NCBI GenBank assembly: GCA_019925795.1
Contig: CM034310.1
Span: forward strand, 26,936,520 to 27,000,519
Source of the DNA: Dendrobium chrysotoxum
Lineage: Eukaryota > Streptophyta > Magnoliopsida > Asparagales > Orchidaceae
Reading direction: 5' to 3'
DNA: 64,000 bases
Shown here: positions 45,720-57,800 of the stretch, piece by piece
Layout: each line of letters opens with the position of its first letter
Numbering within the stretch: the stretch's first letter is position 1
Notes under the pieces: model-generated
Told to the model about the DNA's origin: nothing
The model's database searches: none
The model's input: only the letters and a program-made list of their open reading frames with translations
Made by a program: the position numbers and the translations under genes

Positions 45720-48700
45720 TCAAGCATTTATATCAATCACTCCTAATCTGGTTCTCAAAATACTGAATGAGTCAAAGGCCAGTGGTTTAGTGAATATGTC
45801 AGCCAGCTGATTTTCAGTTGCTACATAATGTAGCTCAATATCCCCTTTTGTAACATGGTCCCTAATGAAGTGATGCCTTATATCAATATGTTTGGTCCTA
45901 GAATGTTGGATTGGATTCTTAGAGATACAGATGGCACTAGTATTATCACATAGAACAGAAATTTTGCCAACAGGTAAACCTAAATCCAAAACTTGTTGCT
46001 TTAACCAAAGAACTTGGGCCATACAACTTCCTAAGGCAATATACTCAGCTTCAGTAGTGGAAAGTGCAATTGAGTTCTATTTTTTACTGGACCAGGAGAC
46101 TAGAGACTGTCCTATGAATTGATAAGTTCCAAAAGTACTCTTTCTATCCACCCTATACCCTGCAAAGTCAGAATCAGAGTATCCAATGATCTCAAAAGAG
46201 GTGTTGTGCCTAGGGTACCAGATTCCTAGGTTTGGGGTCCCTAAAAGATATCTAAGAATTCTCTTAACAGCAGTCAGATGGGACTCTTTAGGATCAGCCT
46301 GAAACCTAGCACAAAGACAGATACTAAATATGATATCAGGTCGGCTAATAGTCAGGTAAAGCAGTGATCCTATTATTCCTCTATACTTCTTCTGATCAGC
46401 AGATTTTCCACTTGAATCCTTATCTAACTAAATAGAGGAGCTCATGGGAGTATTAATTAGCTTGGCTTTGTCCATTTCATATTTCTTCAAAATGTCCTTA
46501 GTGTATTTAGATTGATTGAGAAAGGTTCCATCATCCGTTTGTCTTATGCTAAACCCCCAAAAGTAGGACAATTCTCCCATCATACTCATCTCAAACTCCT
46601 TACTCATTATTTTAGAAAACTCATCACATAAATATTTATCAGAAGATCCAAAAATTATATCATCAACATAGATCTGGACAATGAGTAAGTCATCCCCTAT
46701 TCTCCTCACAAAAAGGGTGGTGTCTACGCTCCCCTTAACAAACTCTCTTTCTAATAGGAATGTGCTAAGCCTCTCATACCAAGGTCTGGGTGCTTGTTTC
46801 AATCCATACAAGACTTTTTTTAATTTATAAACATGATTTGGATATTGGGAACTCTCAAAACCTGGGGGTTATTCTATAAAAACATCCTCTTTTATTACCC
46901 CATTTAAAAAGGCACTCTTGACATCCATTTGAAACAGCTTAAATCCCTTATAACATGTAAAGGCTAGTAGCACTCTAATGGCTTCTAATCTAGCTACAGG
47001 GGCAAAGGTCTCCTCAAAATCCCTTCAATCTGATTATACCACTTAGCCACCAATCTTGCCTTATTTCTCACCACCACACCAGAATCATTCATCTTATTCT
47101 TAAAGACCCACTTGGTTCCCATAATACTTTGATTTCTAGGTCTTTCTACTAACTCCCAAACATCATTCCTTACAAACTGATTCAATTCTTCTTGCATAGC
47201 TAAGATCCAAAACTCATCCGAAAGGGCTTGATTGATGTTGGTGGGTTCAGTCATTAAGATAAAGGCAGAATGGTTTACTTCCTTCCTAAGTCCATGCCTA
47301 GTCCTAACACCTTCAGAAGGGTCTCCTAAGATCAGTTCTTTAGGATGACTCGAAGAATATCTCCAATCTCTAGGCAATATGGTTTGAGGTTCTACCTTCT
47401 CCTACAGATTTGTATTTCCAACCCCTTGGGTAATTTCCTCTACCTCTTCTTCTTCCTCAATTCTATTCACCTTAGGATTAGATTCATCAAACACCACATG
47501 AGTTGTCTCTTCCACCACCAAAGTCCTTTTATTGAACACCCTAAAGGATTTCCCCACACTAGAATAGCCTAAAAATACTCCTTCATCAGATTTGGGATCA
47601 AACTTTCCTAAGGGTGATTTCCCGTTGTTCAGAATAAAAACCTTACAGCCAAAGACATGGAGGTGGGACAGGTTTGGAGTTCTACCCTTAATAATCTCAT
47701 AAGGTGTCTTGTTCAGTTTTGATCTCACATTCACCCTATTCAGCACATAACAGGCAGTGTTCACCGCTTCAGCCCAGAAGTATTTTGGAAGTGAATACTC
47801 AGCAAGCATGGCTCTAGCGGCTTCCACTAAGGTCCTGTTCTTCTTTTCAGCTACCCCGTTCTGCTGAGGAGTCCTAGAAGCTGAAAAATTATGACTAATC
47901 CCTTGCTCCTCACAAAAACTTCCAAACTTCACATTCTCAAACTCTCCACCATGATCACTATGAATAGTCAGGATCTCACAACCTAACTTCCTCTGAATCC
48001 AAGTGGAGAAGGACTTAAACTCATCAAATGACTCAGATTTATGTGACAAGAATTTAATCCAAGTGAACCTCGAGTAGTCATCTACAATCACAAAACCATA
48101 GACTCTCCCCCCTAAGCTGGCAGTGCTAATGGGTCCAAAGAGATCCAAGCGAAGGACTTCTAAAGGTCTAGAGGTGTTAATGTCCTTAACAGAGTGAAAA
48201 GAGGATAGGACTTGCTTTCCTAACTGACAGGCATCACACAGGTGATTCTTAGTGAACTTAAGCTTGGGCACACCTCTAACTAAGTCCTTTTGGGTGACTC
48301 TCCTAAGGGTTTTCATACTGGCATGACACAATCTCCTATGCCACAACCAAGACTCATCAGCAGCAGCTTTTAAGCAAATTGAATTCTCAGATTTAATGCA
48401 ACTTACATCCAGCTTGTAGACGTTATTGATCCTTTGCCCCTGTAAAATAACTTTATCATTTAAGCTTAAAATGCAGCCAGTGGGCAGGAATTTGATGTTG
48501 TATCCCTTGTCACAAAGTTGACTGATGCTCAGCAAGTTATATTTCAGTCCATCTCCAAGCAAAATATTATCAATCATAAAATTCTTTGAATCACTAATTA
48601 TACCTGAGCCTACCACCCTCCTGGTGGTGTTATCTCCAAGTGTAACCTTGCCTCCAGCCCTGGCCTCCAGTGAAATGAACTGATTTGCATCTCCAGTCAT

Positions 48701-48763
48701 GTGTCTAGAACATCCACTGTCCAGGTACCACATGCTCTCACGAGGTCTTGTGTGAGAGCACAC
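45720..48763 (-). pseudogene. Pol of copia-2: protease, integrase, reverse transcriptase, RNase H (broken)
   Basis: Recognisable domains: protease MWYLDSGCSRHMTGD, zinc region WHRRLCHASMKTL...HLCDACQLGKQ with all ligands present, and integrase LRLDLFGP...HSDHGGEF...PQQNGVAEKKN. The RT has WVFKNKMND and YVDDIIFGS, the RNase H has STTEAEY, and the tail is DIRHHFIRDHV...LADIFTKPLA, ending VIDINA-stop. The stretch 48763-47402 is open for 453 codons. Breaks are TAG 47402-47404, a 4-bp deletion near 47015 (frameshift), TAA 46869-46871, TAG 46428-46430 and TAG 46077-46079. Confidence 0.93.
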
Positions 48764-48774
48764 CTACAAAAATA

Positions 48775-50584
48775 TCAAACGTCTGTCTTAGGAACCAAAA
48801 CAGGTTTGAGTTCCTTCTTATGAAAAGAAGAATGCAATGCATACATGCTGTGCTGTGAAATAAGCAGTTTGGGCCTCCACACCCAATGTGTACTACGGTG
48901 AACAATGCAGGTGTGGGAGATGTGTCCTAATATGCCACATGAATAACATCTAACACCAGGAAAAGGGTTTACTAATCTACGTGAGTGATAGTGCATATTC
49001 CTAGAAGTGTACGAAACATGCTTTAATGAATTTGTAACAGATTTTTCAAAAGGTGGCAGTGTATAAAACTGTTCAAAAGTAGGAGGTATTTGGTTTTTCT
49101 CAAAAGCACTGATTTTCACTTTCAAATTTCATTCTCTTTATTTAAACTTACAATTTTAAATTTTAAAGCACCATTGCTACTTTCTACTTCACATGCCATG
49201 GTATCTAATTCTTTAAAAGCTCTCTGCAAATCAACATGAGTGGTTTTCAATGAATCATGCATAGTAACTAAATCAGAATATTTTTTATTCAATTCATCAA
49301 ACTCATCAAGTAAAGACATGTGATTGCTATCAACAGTGGAATGATCCTTAATCAAAACATCATGCTCTTTTTGCAACGTTAAATAATCCAGTTTCAAGTT
49401 AGCATGGGTTTTCTTAAGCTTCCTATACGATCCATGAATTTTTTTAGATACTTTAAGTAATTGATCGTAAGTAAGCTCACATACCTCTTCCTGGTCCGAC
49501 TGACCAGGGTGATCACCAGCCATCAGACAAAAATTTATTTCCTCCTCTTCAGCTTCAGTCTCAAAGGAGTCGGATGCAGAGTCTGCCCAGAACGCCTTCT
49601 GAATCTGCTTCTTGTCCTTTCTGACTTGTGTTTCTTCTCACCCTTCTCCTTGCTTGGATGAGCTTTAAGTGTAGGACAATCAGCCTTAATGTGTCCAGGC
49701 TTCATGCATTCAAAATAGATAGTATCAGATGAACCCTTAAAATTTTTGGTTGACTTACCCTTGTTCCACTTCTGAAAGTTCTTGTGTTTCTTCCTTAGAA
49801 AGCTTTTGAATTGCCTTATGATCAAGGCCATATCATCGCTATTAGACCTGGAAGAGAAAGAATCACTATCGTTGGCCTTCAATGCCACTGTTTTCTCATT
49901 CTTCCTCTCACCTGCATCAAGCTATCTTTGGTTCACCCCTTGCTCGTAAGCAATGAGTGATCTAAGTAAGCTATCAATAGAGTAAGTATTTAAATCTTTA
50001 GATTCAGTGATTACAGTTATCTTAGCATCATATGAAGAAGGCAAATATCTAAGTATTTTGTTCACTCTTTCGTAGTTTGTAAGTTCTCTACCTAAGGCAT
50101 GCAAAGAAGTGACGATTTGAGTAAATCTAGTATACATTTCAGAAATAGTTTCAGTAGATTTCATGCGAAATAGTTCATAGTCATGCAGCAAAATATTTAA
50201 TCTAGACTACTTGACTTCAGTTGTACCTTCATACGTGATGCACAATCTATCCCAGATTTCCTTACCAGTTGTACACGTAGATACACGCATATAATCCTCA
50301 GATTTTAAAGCACAGAAAAAATAATTCAAACATTTGGCATTCAATTGTGCTAAATCACGATCATCAAAAGTCCAATCAGTAAAGGGTAGTTCAGTTTTCA
50401 CATTGTTAACCAATCTAAAAGGTGGTTCGTATCCATCCTTAACTAGCATCCACATGCGATAATCAATTGATTGAAGAAAAGTGAACATGCGAGTTTTCCA
50501 AAAGTCAAAAGGAATATTATCAAATAATGGCGGTCGTGTAATTGAATAACCTTCAGCAGTATTACGATTACCAAAGTTAGCCAT
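48775..50584 (-). pseudogene. Gag of copia-2 (stops and frameshifts)
   Basis: It starts MANFGNRNTAEGYSITRPPL at 50584. The capsid-type domain is followed by a zinc knuckle FECMKPGHIKADC in which the first cysteine is replaced by Tyr. Then comes a coiled-coil-like stretch (49523-49122, LKKTHANLKLDYLTLQKEHD) and an intact second knuckle CYSCGILGHISHTC. It ends VPKTDV-stop at 48775, 12 bp before the pol frame opens. Breaks are TAG 50207-50209, TAG 49922-49924, a frameshift near 49600 and another near 49130. Confidence 0.9.
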
Positions 50585-50625
50585 GGATCAAATTCAAAAG
50601 TTTTTAAACTTAAATTTTGAATCCG

Positions 50626-50637
50626 GCTCTGATACCA
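50626..50637 (-). other. Primer binding site of copia-2
   Basis: The minus strand reads TGGTATCAGAGC, two bases from the 5' LTR, identical to copia-1. Confidence 0.92.
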
Positions 50638-51287
50638 CTTGAAAGTTCGATAGGGATGTTAAGCCCTGATAAACTAGTCCCGAGGCTAACCAAGAGGGGA
50701 GGGTGAATTGGTTATTTAAAAATTTGACAGCAATAATGAAAATTTTTTCTATGATTTGTAGCGGAAACAAATAAAATGATCAAACGAAAAGATCAACCAC
50801 AATTTCACCCAAATAGTTAATCACAGAAAAAAAAAGTGCAGAAAGTAATTAGAATGAACACACTGGATTTTATAGTGGTTCGGTCAACTTAACCTACGTC
50901 CACTCCCCGGAGCCTCCCCTCCAGGTATTGCACTAACTCAAAGTGTCTCTCCTTTTGCTCCCACAGCAAGGCGGAGAAGCCTGTACAAGAACCTCCTTTC
51001 CACCACACGGTGAGGCAGAGAACCCAACGTTCTTTTGCTTCCTCCTGAAGTAGGCAGAGAACCTCGGATCTTCTTGCCGATGATCCTCTCCCAAAGAACA
51101 CCAACACGATGAAAGATGACGAGCGGAGAAGAAGACTCTGATCCTTGCTTAGAGCAACCTTCGTGAACCCCTCACGAACTCCCCCTCACAAGATCCTCTC
51201 TCTCTCTCTCTCCCAAACTCTCTCTCTCTCTATGGTTTCTCTGGAAAGGAAAGAGACAAAAGATTTTTCTTGTTGAAAGAAAAAGAT

Positions 51288-51295
51288 CTTTTATA
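51288..51295 (-). promoter_or_regulatory. LTR TATA box (copia-2 5' LTR)
   Basis: The minus strand reads CCTATAAAAGATC. It is conserved in the 3' LTR at 41926-41933. Confidence 0.6.
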
Positions 51296-51329
51296 GGAGG
51301 GCTTAAAATTTGCCCTAAATCTCAACTGG

Positions 51330-52040
51330 TCAGCCAAGATCGTCCAGGACGATCGGTATATCATCCTATACGATCAGTTCAAAATCAGCTGCTTCAGCCT
51401 GGACGATCTGGCTCTTCTGGACGATCAGTAGAAAAAAATTGATCATATCATCCCGTACGATCCTGCGATCGTCCGGGACGGTTAGTGTAAATCGAGGAAT
51501 ATCATATAGAAGATAGCTCGGGTAGTCCAAAGAAAGTTGTGTTGGATGACCAAAAAATAACTTAATCGTCCAGGACGATAGGGATATCGTCCTGTATGAT
51601 TAGTTCAAAAGGTGCCCAAATCGTCCTGAACACAGTTCGGGTCGTACAGCCGAAACACACTAGACGATCATTTTTGTCCAGGACGATCCTGCGATCGTCC
51701 AGGACGATATGATCATATCAATCAAGTCTTAATTACTTTCCTTAAGTACCAGACTAATTTAGGCATGATTGCACTGGATCGTCAAGGACGATACACGTAT
51801 CGTCCGGGACGATCATACCAAATATCTTAAAATAAAAACTTGCCTAACTTAATCTGGCAGCTGAAATTTTCTGATTTGAGCATATCATCCCGTACGATCC
51901 AGTGATCGTCCAGGACGATTTGCTTAATCAGACATACTTAACTTGGTCGCCCTAATTAGGGTTTCTATTTTTACCTGATCGTCCAGGATGATGTGACTAT
52001 CGTCTAGGATGATGTGACTATCTTCCAGGACGATCTGAAT
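51330..52040. promoter_or_regulatory. Cluster of ATCGTCCAGGACGAT dyads upstream of the LTR TATA box (copia-2)
   Basis: About 19 perfect or near-perfect copies of the 15-bp quasi-palindrome, for example GATCGTCCAGGACGATCGG (51339) and GATCGTCCAGGACGATAT (51693). Variants such as ATCATCCCGTACGATCC show one arm of the copia-1 type. On the minus strand the cluster ends about 40 bp before TATAAAAG. The 3' LTR keeps about ten copies (41960-42280). Confidence 0.7.
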
Positions 52041-52284
52041 AAAACTTGAACATAAACTCTAATTCACTCAAGCTCTCCCCTTGAGTGTGTATGTGCAAGG
52101 TTATTTAGCTAGGGGATCAGTTACATTACAATTGACTCAAGAAAAGGAAAATAATACATTAGACACACTTGGACCCGATCTTGAGTTGGCTCGAGTTTCT
52201 CGTGATCTTTTGTGCCTAAAACGGGTTATCCAAGCAAAACACAATAGAAACATATTTGTCATCATCAAAACCAGATTTGCAACA

Positions 52285-52289
52285 AATGG
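52285..52289. repeat. Target-site duplication AATGG (right of copia-2)
   Basis: Identical to 41271-41275. Confidence 0.93.
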
Positions 52290-53310
52290 TAGCATCTTTT
52301 TATCAATATTTTCCATTAGCAGCTGAATAGCATGCTCCTTTTTGTTGCTCATATTTCATGCTTAAATTATACTAATGAGTTTATGTACTTTTCCACTATC
52401 TCATCTCTTTTTCTCTTCTCCAAGTTGAGGTCAGCGATAGTTATCTTTTCAGTCATACTGGTAAATCTCTTTATGAATAAAGTTTTTAATACTATGAATA
52501 TCTTCACAAAATCATTTGGCGGTTTAACATATCATTTAAAAGCAATTAAAGTTAAACTACTGACGAACTATTAGAAGAGTAAGGCATCAATACCCCCTTT
52601 ATTTTTATAGATGGCCTTGAATTTTGCCAAGTGTTGCTTGGGGTTGCTATGACCACTGAAAGTATTGAACTTTGGGATAGAACGTTCTTTTGGATACGAC
52701 ACCTAGTCGTATTCTATTGAGTACGGTCGACCTTCACCTATTAACATTTTTGTCTAGTTTGAAGCAATGACATCTTTAAACTTTTCATTAATGATTATCT
52801 CTAATTATGCGATTATCACTAGCTCAGACATTCTTGCCAAATTTTGAGGATTAGGCTAACGGACCAAGTTATTAACCTCATTAACACCTTCAGGTGTACC
52901 CCATACTCCTGAAATATAAGGTACTAGAATAGCTGGTGGATTAGCTAGACTACTAATTGATGCTTGATGATTGGTCTGTTGGATGGGTGTAGGGCTGGCA
53001 GTACATTTCTTTGCATCATTGTAGCCATCTGCACCATCATCTCAGTCATTTTATAATTTACCTGAGCCATTTCTCTATCCTTTTCCCTCATCTGATGCCA
53101 CATCAACCTCTGTGCTTCTACTAGTGTATTAGCATCATTAAAGAAAGGATATTCTTCAAGTTCTTCCTCTTCTTCATTTTTTGAGAGGTTGACATCTTTA
53201 CCGGCAATGGATCTAGTCCTGTATTGGCGTCGATATACTCGTAAAAGTGGTGGCTCATCATCATCATGCTCCACCATATACAGCACCTCAACCTCCATGG
53301 TCTCTTCATT
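52290..53310 (-). pseudogene. Gag N-terminal part of the giant element, right of copia-2
   Basis: The minus strand 53298-52945 encodes MEVEVLYMVEHDDDEPP, then a Met/Gln-rich helix (MREKDREMAQVNYKMTEMMV). Further on, about 52730-52610 reads SIPKFNTFSGHSNPKQHLAK, then 52560-52380 FVSSLTLIAFKWYVKPPNDF and KITIADLNLEKRKRDEIVEK. This is the retrotransposon gag domain (F-x-G, W-Y, then I-A-x-L). It is interrupted by stops, then by copia-2 at 52284. Confidence 0.7.
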
Positions 53311-53342
53311 TTCTTCTTCTTCTTCTTCTTCTTCTTCTTCTT
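53311..53342. repeat. (TTC)n microsatellite
   Basis: Ten or so TTC units just upstream of the gag start of the giant element. On the minus strand it would read as GAA (Glu) repeats. Confidence 0.95.
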
Positions 53343-54786
53343 GTATACAAATTTTTTAGTGGAGCCGCCACTAGTTTATTGGTTCATTGTTTGTCATGAA
53401 AAATTCCTTGATCTATGGACTACGGTCGAAGTCAACTTTTCTTTGGATAGGAAGGCAAGTTATGGGATCCCTTGGAGAATTCTCTAAGGTGTCGACCATC
53501 GGATCGATTGTCATTGTGGACCTTCATTGGGACCCACTTTTTATGATTTTTGTTGGTGGGGGCAAATCTATGGGAGGCTACACCAGATGTCACACCTAAG
53601 TGTACCCTTCTTTCCAATATTCCTTTTTTGTGAGGCCTCATCTTCCATACTTCCTTTCCCTTTCATTTGAACCTCTCGATGGTGGATCCCTGAATATATG
53701 ATTCAGGTGTCACACCCTGATACTCACTGTATGGAGCTTACTTCTATTCCTTTCTTCCTACCACAATAGATGGTAGCCTTTCTTTCCTTTCCCCCATTAT
53801 GGGTAGCTTTTAGAACCTCTTATTCATCAGTCCCTTCTCTCTACCACCTTTAGCTTTGTGTAATTTGGCAGATAGCATTTCAAGTACCCTCTTATGGGGA
53901 ATTGGAGCTTTGTGTTGCTGCTCCTAGAGGGACTACTTTAGCTTACTGGTAGAGCTATTCTTCTTTACCCATTTCAAATCTAAAAATTTATTTCGGGTAG
54001 GAACACTCACTTCTGGCTCTTAGGTGGGTAGTGTGGAAGGAAGGGCCGGTAGTGGTTGCTGAGTTCATAACTTCATGTTCTTCTTCCTTCTCTACCTCCT
54101 TATTAATTTTACTCTAGATGATGAAGCTTTCAGTATTATGCCTTTCAAGTGCGATAGGCTTTCTTGGTAAGGTAGCGGGGTTGGTAATCACCATAGAAAT
54201 TCTTTGCCCAGCTACCCTCTTTGTAACTGGGGCCCCTGGCAAGGATAGTCTTTCAATGATGAAATTCCTCTCTTAAGGAAATTTCCTATCAATATTAGTT
54301 CACAAGATTGGTAGATAAATGTGATGTGTAGTGGTTTCATCAAAATGAGGCCTTCTAGTAGGCCCTTTAGTTTCCATGCCATATACAAGAATGGTGGCAT
54401 CCTTTACAGTAGCTACAAAAATTTTTAGCCAACCAAACTGCTAGTGGCTCTAGCATTTTTGGTGTTAATAATAGTGTTAGCTAGTTGAATGCTAACTCCT
54501 TGTCTTAGCTAGAAGGTAAATGGGATGTTCTGTAGTTCCATTATACATTGATGAAAGGAAAGGATTAGTAATCAAAATTTGATAAATAACCCCACACTTT
54601 TAAAATATAGAGACTACACAAAATGAAATAACATAAGCAAATAATTTAAATAAATTTATATCATACTTAGTGAATTTTTTATGAGTTTATTAAAGATTTA
54701 TTTTATAATATTTAGAATTTTAACCCATTATGATTTGCTATTACTATAGAATACAGACGATTGGCAAAAGATGGAAAGAAAAATCA
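53343..54786 (-). pseudogene. Leader region of the giant element with a decayed reading frame (possible ORF1)
   Basis: Between the PBS and gag the minus strand keeps a coding-like frame around 54010-53820 (EPEVSVPTRNKFLDLKWVKK, then KAPIPHKRVLEMLSAKLHKA), broken by TAG codons. Ogre elements carry an extra ORF1 at this place. Without a search I cannot say whether this is the same protein. The rest of the leader shows nothing recognisable. Confidence 0.4.
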
Positions 54787-54804
54787 TCCCCAATGGAGTC
54801 ACCA
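54787..54804 (-). other. Primer binding site of the giant element
   Basis: The minus strand reads TGGTGACTCCATTGGGGA, six bases after the 5' LTR end. It differs at two positions from TGGCGACTCCACTGGGGA, a PBS type used by Tat/Ogre elements. The tRNA identity (probably Arg) is not verified here. Confidence 0.75.
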
Positions 54805-54810
54805 GAAATC

Positions 54811-57800
54811 TGTGTGCTACAAAAATTTATGCTCAGGCCTCTCTACTTCTCCTTTATTTTTTCAAGTCGATGAGGAGAGTTTTCATGAGTAGGTTCTGAG
54901 GCAAATTTTTAGATGGCAAATTAGGCTTTAGATATGACATTACCCAGAGATTTCACCCTCAGTTTGCAAAAACTTTATGGTTTATAGTCATGTTTCCTAT
55001 AAGTGCAAGCCTCTATAGTTAATTACCCCTCCAGATAATAAGAACTTTTGATTAAGGCATGTTGTCGAATAGATACATAGTATCCAGTATATAGTAGCAA
55101 CAGTTTTAAATATTAAAAATTAAAATTTATTATCGTGCACTTAAAGTGAAAGATGGGAGGAATGTTGATGAACCTGGTTAAGATCCCATGGTTCCATCAT
55201 CACAGCTCATCATGATCCCTATTCTACTTAGTCAGAGTAGGTAGTCGACCCAACCTGACCAAAGGATCCTTATCAGCAGTCATGGGTTTCTTTGTTCAAT
55301 TGTACCTTGTAGACTTGGGGTGATTGTTTATCTAAGGGGACATATTTGAGTCCACCTTAGTTAACAAAGGGCTTTGTGTACTATTGGTTATATCCTATTG
55401 ATTTATTACTCAATGATTTAGAGCATTGGCAAACATACAGGCTCTGACCTTGACCATAATTTAATGGTGAAATTTAGTGGCAAAACCACTTGATCATAGG
55501 GTTTCGATCATAAATGTTTACCTATGGTGCTATTTGGTAGTGAAACCATCGGTTAGAGGACATGTGCCACATCCTTACTAGCAAGAGATGATTTGAGAAT
55601 GAATCCTAGTGATATTTTTTATTAGACATTTGCTCTTTATATGCTGAAGTGATTTTCAAATATGTCCACCTCGATAAATTATCATGAAGGGTGGATGGGT
55701 ATTTTAGTTTAAGTGTCAGATGATTTATTTCAGCATTTGAATATATATATATAGTTTTGATGCTTTTGATGGAATTTAAAGGTTCACCCCTCTGGTTGAT
55801 AGTAACTTTTAACATAGCCATCATCAAGCTGACTTTATCGCCACTTTAAATGTTTATATTTTATTTGAATGGGTGGAATTTTAAAAGTTTTAGGTCCCCA
55901 CCAATTGAGATTTCCTACCAACACGATAATCATCGAGGATTTTTAAGTTATTAAAAAATATTTATATTTCATATGCATTTGAAGGCAATTAAAAATTTAG
56001 AGTACCCTCCAATTGAGATAAACTTTCAACACAAGCATTATTAGGATTTTAAAGTAGGTATTATATCTGTCATTTGAATCATGTAACTCTGGCCACTTGC
56101 TGATAGATGATTGGGTTTGATTACTGATGTTGTAGATTATTATACGGATATTAAGAATCAAGTGTCTATGCTTTTAGTAATGAACCTTTCTTGTAATAGA
56201 CCTTGAAGGCTTAATATGAATATATAAAATAAAATACTCTGGTTGGTGTTATGATTGTATATTTATTCAGTAGTTTAAGTCATGTCAATTCTAGTCCATT
56301 CAAAGAAGAGGATCAAACTTGAACTGAGGTTCACTTTTGACCAACACAGTATCCTCAGACGTCATGTGTGTATATCATCACACTCTTTGGGGCTCATACA
56401 GGTATTTAATTACATGTATTTTCCCAAGCATTTTGCATGATATATTTATGCGGTGGTTATATGTAGTAACAAAATATATGATGTATTTGTATAATATATA
56501 TGTATTGTATGTTTGTTTGCATAAGTTATTTGTATGATGGTTCAGTGCTTTCACATAGTGTATAAAGTGTTAGCATGTTTCCATAATGGGCTACTGCTAC
56601 ACAGTGCATTTTACATGTTAGATAGTATGCTTGCATAATACATTTTGCATACTATAATGTGTGAATGCATAATGTGACTTCATGTTAATTTGATGTGCCA
56701 TCACAGTGTGACGTATTTTACATTTTTTTAATGATGTGTTGGCAGCATGTGGCTTGCATATTGTAAACTTATGTATATTATGAATGTGTCAGTGTAGACT
56801 TCAATGTAGGAGGGGGGTATTTTTGCAACATTTAAACAAGATCAATTGTGCAAGTGATCATCATTTAGAAGACACACGAGTTTCCTTGAGGGCCCTATGA
56901 ATGTCTTATGTCTGCTTGTACGAGTGTTATGGATTTGACAGCATAGTTTAGCTTATTTCATCTTCTGTAAGATGTTATTTTCTTCACTACTCAACTCGTA
57001 GGAGTATACTTCTACCTGCAAACATACTATGCAATACATCAGGATCCCTCCATATGTGATCCATAGTTTTACTACAAATTCCATATTTCTACTTAAAAGT
57101 GAATCATAGTGTTGCGCTACAAGTCATTTGCTGCTTTGTGCAGGTAGGCTGTCACACAATGCATGCTTTGTTAACACTATTTGTGATCAAGTACTAGGCA
57201 TTCAGGAGCCACTAACTATTGCATTTAAATGAACTGTGCTCAGTAATAATCTTCCAACACTACTTCTAGGTGGGTTATAGCGATGTGTTATGGGTCACTC
57301 ATTGCTTCTTGCAGATGAGTTATTGTGTCAAGCAAGCTTTACTAAAATTGCTTGTAGGTCATCAATGTGCATTTGAAAGTCATCTGCTATTACATATAAG
57401 TGAACTATGCTCAACATAAATTTTCCAGCATTGTCTATAGGTGGGTCGTAGCACTGTGGTACGAGTTACTTATTATTTGTAGGAGAGTTATTGTATGCAA
57501 TATAAGAGTCCTTTTTATGCTTGTAAGTGGGCTACCTTATTAGTCATGAATCCATTGCTTTCTACTAGCGTGCAGTCTATTATATGCATAATAAACCTGT
57601 TATTATTATTTGATGATGTTTGTATTCATTACAAGTTCGTCGCTTTTATTTGTATACAACGTGCTACGTTCAGTGTAATTTCTTCAGATATATATGTGTG
57701 GATGATTTATCACTTTCGTTGCACATCTTTCACAATCTACTCATGACCATGTATCTTTTTTTATTATCTCTATTCATGTCATTGGCATGTTTGAGGTGCA

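Larger units (their letters stand above)
41276..52284 (-). mobile_element. Copia element 'copia-2' (Sirevirus-like), full length, inactive
   Basis: It is flanked by the identical pentamer AATGG at 41271-41275 and 52285-52289, a perfect target duplication. The LTRs are 50640-52284 (5') and 41276-42437 (3', with an internal deletion). The PBS is at 50626-50637 and the polypurine tract at 42440-42452. It has the same gag, pol and env-like order as copia-1, with clearly homologous proteins. It was inserted in the gag of the giant element in the same transcriptional direction. Breaks are fewer than in copia-1. Confidence 0.94.
50640..52284 (-). repeat. 5' LTR of copia-2, 1,645 bp
   Basis: The minus strand starts TGTTGCAAATCTGG at 52284 and ends CTATCGAACTTTCA at 50640, next to the PBS. 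A dyad cluster lies at 51330-52040, the TATA box at 51288-51295 and CT-rich tracts at 51198-51231. Confidence 0.92.
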
